Assembly: GCA_959599615.1 (NCBI GenBank) | Contig: CAUGKA010000028.1 | Span: 1 to 16,600, forward strand | Length of the DNA stretch: 16,600 nucleotides | Direction of reading: 5' to 3' | Source of the DNA: an uncultured Collinsella sp. | Lineage (GTDB): Bacteria; Actinomycetota; Coriobacteriia; Coriobacteriales; Coriobacteriaceae | Shown: in pieces, positions 13,586-16,600 of the stretch | How the letters are laid out: the number at the start of each line of letters is the position of its first letter | Numbering within the stretch: position 1 is the first letter of the stretch | Notes under the pieces: generated by a model | What the model saw: the letters and a program-made list of their open reading frames with translations, nothing else | What the model was told of the DNA's origin: nothing | The model's database searches: none | Made by a program: the position numbers and the translations under genes

Positions 13586-14719
13586 ATGAGGGTTTCCTGC
13601 ATAGCGTTCACTGAGAGGGGGTATGCGTTGGCGGAGCGCACCGCACGCGCGCTTTCCGATTGCGCGCAGACAGGTGAAGATGACCCTGGCTGGGACGTTT
13701 CCGTTTCGCGCGGGTTCGGCGAGGGGAAGGCCGACCTGCGTGCATGGACGGCGCTCGCGTGGGAAGCGTCGGACGCGCTTCTGTTCGTGGGCGCGGCGGG
13801 CATCGCCGTGCGGGCGATCGCGCCGCATGTCGCCTCGAAGGCAAGCGATTCCGCGGTTGTGGCGATCGACGAGGCGGGGCGCTTTGCCGTCCCGCTTTTG
13901 TCGGGGCATTTGGGCGGTGCGAACGAGCTTGCGCAAACTGTGGCACGCGCGGCAGGGGCCATCCCCGTCATCACCACGGCGACCGACGTCCGCGGCGTGT
14001 GGGCGGTGGATACGTGGGCGCGCTGTGCGGGGCTCGCCGTTTCGAATCCCGAGGCTATCAAGCGAGTGTCGGCGCGGCTGCTTTCGGGCGGGCGCGTGGC
14101 GCTCTATTCCGACATGCCGATTTCGGGACAGCCGCCTGAGGGGGTTGACATTGCTTCCGACCGCGCTCGGGCCGATATCGTCGTGTCGCCGTTCGCTGGC
14201 GCGAATGCAGGTGCGTCGGTTCGCGCAGCGGAGACGACGGGCGAGGTCGTGCCCGCCGGTGAGACGGGGAAGCCGGCGGGCGTGCGGGCGCAGGCGGCAG
14301 AGCCCCAACCCCAGACCCCAGGGCTGGCCACCAACGTTGCGGGCATAGGGTGCCGTCGCGGTGCGTGCGCCGAAGCGATCGGGGAGGCGTTTCTTCTCGC
14401 GTGCGGGCAGGCGGGTATCTCGCCTTCGGCCGTGCGCGAGGCGGCGACGATCGACGTGAAGGCGCACGAGGAGGGTCTGCTCGCCTTCTGCCGCGCGCGC
14501 AATATTCCGCTCGTGACGTATTCCGCAGAGGAGTTGTCGCAGGTCGAAGGCAGCGTTTCGCCATCTGATTTCGTGCGCGCGACGGTGGGGGTCGACAACG
14601 TGTGCGAGCGCTCGGCGCTCGCGGACGGGGGCAAACTTATCTTCCCGAAGCTCGCTCACGGCGGCGTGACCGTCGCGTTTTCCAAGGTTACTATCGAACT
14701 TTCGTTTAAGGAGCGGTGA
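13586..14719 (+). CDS. cbiG: Cobalt-precorrin-5A hydrolase
   Basis: The 377-residue cytoplasmic protein opens the delta-lactone of cobalt-precorrin-5A and releases acetaldehyde in the anaerobic pathway. The N-terminal and central parts have ALLFVGAAGIAVRAIAPH and VPLLSGHLGGANELA with VITTATDVRG, all typical for CbiG. The C-terminal domain begins at VAGIGCRRGA and includes ATIDVKAHEEGL and the SVSPSDFVRATVGVDNVCE region. Between them, about residues 205-250, lies a low-complexity Ala/Gly/Pro/Gln-rich linker that is longer than I would expect. The start abuts the cbiL stop, and its stop overlaps the cbiH start by one base. Confidence 0.95.
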   Translation: MRVSCIAFTERGYALAERTARALSDCAQTGEDDPGWDVSVSRGFGEGKADLRAWTALAWEASDALLFVGAAGIAVRAIAPHVASKASDSAVVAIDEAGRFAVPLLSGHLGGANELAQTVARAAGAIPVITTATDVRGVWAVDTWARCAGLAVSNPEAIKRVSARLLSGGRVALYSDMPISGQPPEGVDIASDRARADIVVSPFAGANAGASVRAAETTGEVVPAGETGKPAGVRAQAAEPQPQTPGLATNVAGIGCRRGACAEAIGEAFLLACGQAGISPSAVREAATIDVKAHEEGLLAFCRARNIPLVTYSAEELSQVEGSVSPSDFVRATVGVDNVCERSALADGGKLIFPKLAHGGVTVAFSKVTIELSFKER

Positions 14720-15462
14720 TGGGAAAGCTCTTCGTGGTGGGGATCGGCCCGGGCGGCCCCGACGGCATGACGATTGCGGCTCGGCGCGCGCTCGAGGCGG
14801 CTGACATCGTTGTGGGCTACACGAAATACGTGGAGCTCGCGCTCGCCACCGTGCCCGACGCGGCGCATCTCGCGACGCCGATGATGCACGAGGTCGAACG
14901 GTGCCGCCTGGCGCTTTCACGCGCGCAGAGCGGAGAAGCCGTGGCGCTCGTGTGCAGCGGTGACGCGGGCGTGTACGGCATGGCGAGCCCCGTGCTGGAG
15001 CTTGCGGAGGACTACCCCGATGTAGACGTGGAAGTTATCGCCGGGGCCACCGCGGCTCAGAGCGGGTCGGCGGTGCTCGGCGCCCCGCTTGCCCACGACT
15101 TCGCGGTCGTGTCGCTCTCCGACCTGCTCACGCCGTGGGAGGTCATCGAGCGCAGGCTCGCCGCCGTGGCGAGCGCCGACTTTTGCATCTGTTTGTACAA
15201 CCCGCGCAGCAGAAAGCGCGCCGACAGGCTCTCGCGCGCGGCGAAGATTATGCTCGAATGGAAGGCCCCCGACACGCTCTGCGGCTGGGTACGCAACATC
15301 GGGCGCGAGGGGCAGCAGTCGGGCATGTGCAGGCTCTCCGAGCTGGGGGAGTTCGACGCCGACATGTTCACCACCGTGTTCGTCGGCAACGCGGACACGA
15401 AGCGCGTAGGCGGACGTATGGTCACGCCGCGCGGGTATCGGGAGATTCCATGCGAAAGGTAA
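14719..15462 (+). CDS. cbiH: Cobalt-precorrin-3 C17-methyltransferase
   Basis: The 247-residue cytoplasmic methylase adds the C17 methyl and drives ring contraction. The N-terminus FVVGIGPGGPDGMTIAARRA is followed by VVGYTKYVEL, VCSGDAGVYGMASPV, VIAGATAAQSGSAVLGAPL and ICLYNPRSRKRADRL, which together identify CbiH/CobJ. The C-terminus ends in the FVGNADTKRVGGRMVTPRGY segment. The ATG at 14719 is chosen because AAGGAG at 14708-14713 sits five bases before it. It overlaps the cbiG stop by one base and overlaps the following cbiET gene by 13 bases. It has the standard single-domain length with no ferredoxin-type fusion. Confidence 0.95.
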   Translation: MGKLFVVGIGPGGPDGMTIAARRALEAADIVVGYTKYVELALATVPDAAHLATPMMHEVERCRLALSRAQSGEAVALVCSGDAGVYGMASPVLELAEDYPDVDVEVIAGATAAQSGSAVLGAPLAHDFAVVSLSDLLTPWEVIERRLAAVASADFCICLYNPRSRKRADRLSRAAKIMLEWKAPDTLCGWVRNIGREGQQSGMCRLSELGEFDADMFTTVFVGNADTKRVGGRMVTPRGYREIPCER

Positions 15463-16600
15463 CGATCATCGGGGCGGGGCCCGGAAACCCCGACTTGCTC
15501 TCGCGCGCGGCGCTCGACGCGATCGACATCGCCGACGTGGTCATCGGCGCTCATCGCGCGCTTGTCGGCATCGACGTGCCGCCCGACGTGGTGAGATGCG
15601 AGCTCGTGAAGACGGCGGACATCGTCGCCGCGCTCACCGATGCGGCGTCGTGGCAGCGCGCCGTGGTCGTGATGACGGGCGATGTGGGGCTGTTCAGCGG
15701 CGCGCGCCGCCTGGTGGAGGCGCTCTCCGGCGACGCGCAGGTGGACGTGCGCGTCATTCCCGGCATAAGCTCAGCGTCGTATCTTGCCGCGCGCCTCGCG
15801 CGTCCATGGCAGGATTGGCGCTTCGCGAGCGCTCACGGCGTGGCGTGCGACATCGTGGCCGAGGCCGAGCGCGCAGGTGAGCTCTTCCTCGCCACGTCGG
15901 GCGGGGAAGACCCCTCGCGGCTTTCGGGCGAGCTCGTGCAGGCGGGCTTCGGGGACGCGCACGTGACGGTGGCCGAGCGCCTGTCGTACCCCGACGAGCG
16001 CATCACCTGCGCGACCGCAAGTGAAATCGCAGGTCAGACGTTCGACGACTTGAACGTGATGCTTATCGAGTTCGCAGGCGGCGCCGGGTCGCCTGCGGGC
16101 TCTAGCGCAGCCTCCGAGGCGCCGGCCGGCGCGTCTGCGCCCGCGGCGGCTTCTTCCGCGGCGGACTCTGCGGGCGCATCCCGCGCCGCGAGCTCCCGCT
16201 GGCCGTACGCTTCCTCGGGCATTCCCGACGAGCTCTTCATCCGCGGCGACGTTCCCATGACCAAGCAGGAGGTGCGCGCCGTCGCGCTCGCGAAGCTGCG
16301 CCTTACCGCGACCGACACCGTGTGGGACGTCGGCGCCGGCACGGGGAGCGTGTCGATCGAGGCGGCGCTCGTCGCGCGAGCGGGGTCGGTATGGGCGGTC
16401 GAGCGCAACGCGGCCGGCGTGCGGCTCATCCGAGAGAACGCGGATGCATTCGGGTGCGGCAACGTGCATGCGGTCCCCGGTGTCGCCCCCGAAGCGCTCG
16501 CGAAACTGCCCGTCCCCGACGCCGTGTTCGTCGGCGGGAGCGCGGGCGAGCTTCCCTCCATTGTGGAGGCGGCGCTCGAGAAGAACTCGCAGGTTCGCCT
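15450..16600 (+). CDS. cbiET: Cobalt-precorrin-7 C5-methyltransferase / C15-methyltransferase (decarboxylating) fusion, 3' truncated by window edge
   Basis: The open frame from ATG 15450 runs off the right edge (about 383 codons seen). Residues 1-210 are CbiE: VTIIGAGPGNPDLLSRAA, VVIGAHRAL, VVVMTGDVGLFSGAR, VIPGISSASYLAARL and the WRFASAHG segment. A 40-residue Ala/Ser/Gly-rich linker follows (about 211-251). Then comes CbiT: GIPDELFIRGDVPMTKQEVR and the SAM-binding DVGAGTGSVSIEAA near residue 292, a Rossmann-type methyltransferase. Fusions of the two activities are common (CobL in the aerobic route). The linker may be disordered. GGGAG at 15440-15444 supports the start, and the 13-base overlap with cbiH suggests coupling. 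The rest of CbiT and the later steps (cbiC, cbiJ, cbiA and others) are outside the window. Confidence 0.93.
   Translation, partial: MRKVTIIGAGPGNPDLLSRAALDAIDIADVVIGAHRALVGIDVPPDVVRCELVKTADIVAALTDAASWQRAVVVMTGDVGLFSGARRLVEALSGDAQVDVRVIPGISSASYLAARLARPWQDWRFASAHGVACDIVAEAERAGELFLATSGGEDPSRLSGELVQAGFGDAHVTVAERLSYPDERITCATASEIAGQTFDDLNVMLIEFAGGAGSPAGSSAASEAPAGASAPAAASSAADSAGASRAASSRWPYASSGIPDELFIRGDVPMTKQEVRAVALAKLRLTATDTVWDVGAGTGSVSIEAALVARAGSVWAVERNAAGVRLIRENADAFGCGNVHAVPGVAPEALAKLPVPDAVFVGGSAGELPSIVEAALEKNSQVR

Noticed and set aside
13133..14920. Very long open frame on the minus strand across cbiL, cbiG and cbiH
   Set aside because: It is antisense to three clear cbi genes, its product is Arg/Ala/His/Pro-rich with no recognisable domain, and such frames are expected in DNA of about 70% GC.
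1..16600. CRISPR array, phage genes or toxin-antitoxin pairs
   Set aside because: No regularly spaced repeats, integrase/phage structural genes or small toxin-antitoxin gene pairs were seen on either strand.

Overview
The window looks like a chromosome segment from a Gram-positive actinobacterium, most likely a gut Coriobacteriia. The left part resembles Collinsella-type housekeeping sequence. This is an inference from the actinobacterial-style tRNA-Glu, the lipoprotein-based (single-membrane) transport proteins, the high GC and the housekeeping gene content; no 16S or marker search was possible.

Left part (1-4614, moderate GC): the 3' part of a PfkB-family sugar-phosphate kinase with its terminator; a CCA-adding tRNA nucleotidyltransferase (cca); a tRNA-Glu(CUC) followed by a terminator; a flippase-like integral membrane protein of the AglD/MprF-like (UPF0104) family; and a TetR-type regulator with a candidate operator. 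A decayed piece of an IS3-family transposase (about 4618-4848, minus strand) marks the border. Beyond it, hand-counted lines rise from about 48-57% GC to about 58-73% GC.

Right part (4872-16600) is a corrinoid/tetrapyrrole island made of two divergent operons. The minus-strand operon starts from a near-consensus promoter (-35 TTGACA, 17-bp spacer, -10 TATCAT). It then runs through a cobalamin riboswitch and a terminator-like hairpin into a CbiK-type cobaltochelatase with a twin-arginine lipoprotein signal, a small lipoprotein, a lipoprotein binding protein, a FecCD/BtuC-type permease and an ABC ATPase with extra N- and C-terminal regions. The plus-strand operon is a tightly overlapped anaerobic (early-cobalt) B12 ring-synthesis operon in the order cbiF-cbiD-cbiL-cbiG-cbiH-cbiET. 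The CbiE-CbiT fusion runs off the right edge.

Together the two operons suggest that the cell builds the corrin ring in the cytoplasm and imports a metal-tetrapyrrole, a corrinoid or cobalt/iron through an ABC system under B12 control. The most unusual point is the exported, membrane-anchored chelatase, encoded with two lipoproteins that appear to share a beta-rich domain. This could be an extracytoplasmic tetrapyrrole-handling or metal-insertion module rather than the ordinary cytoplasmic CbiK step.
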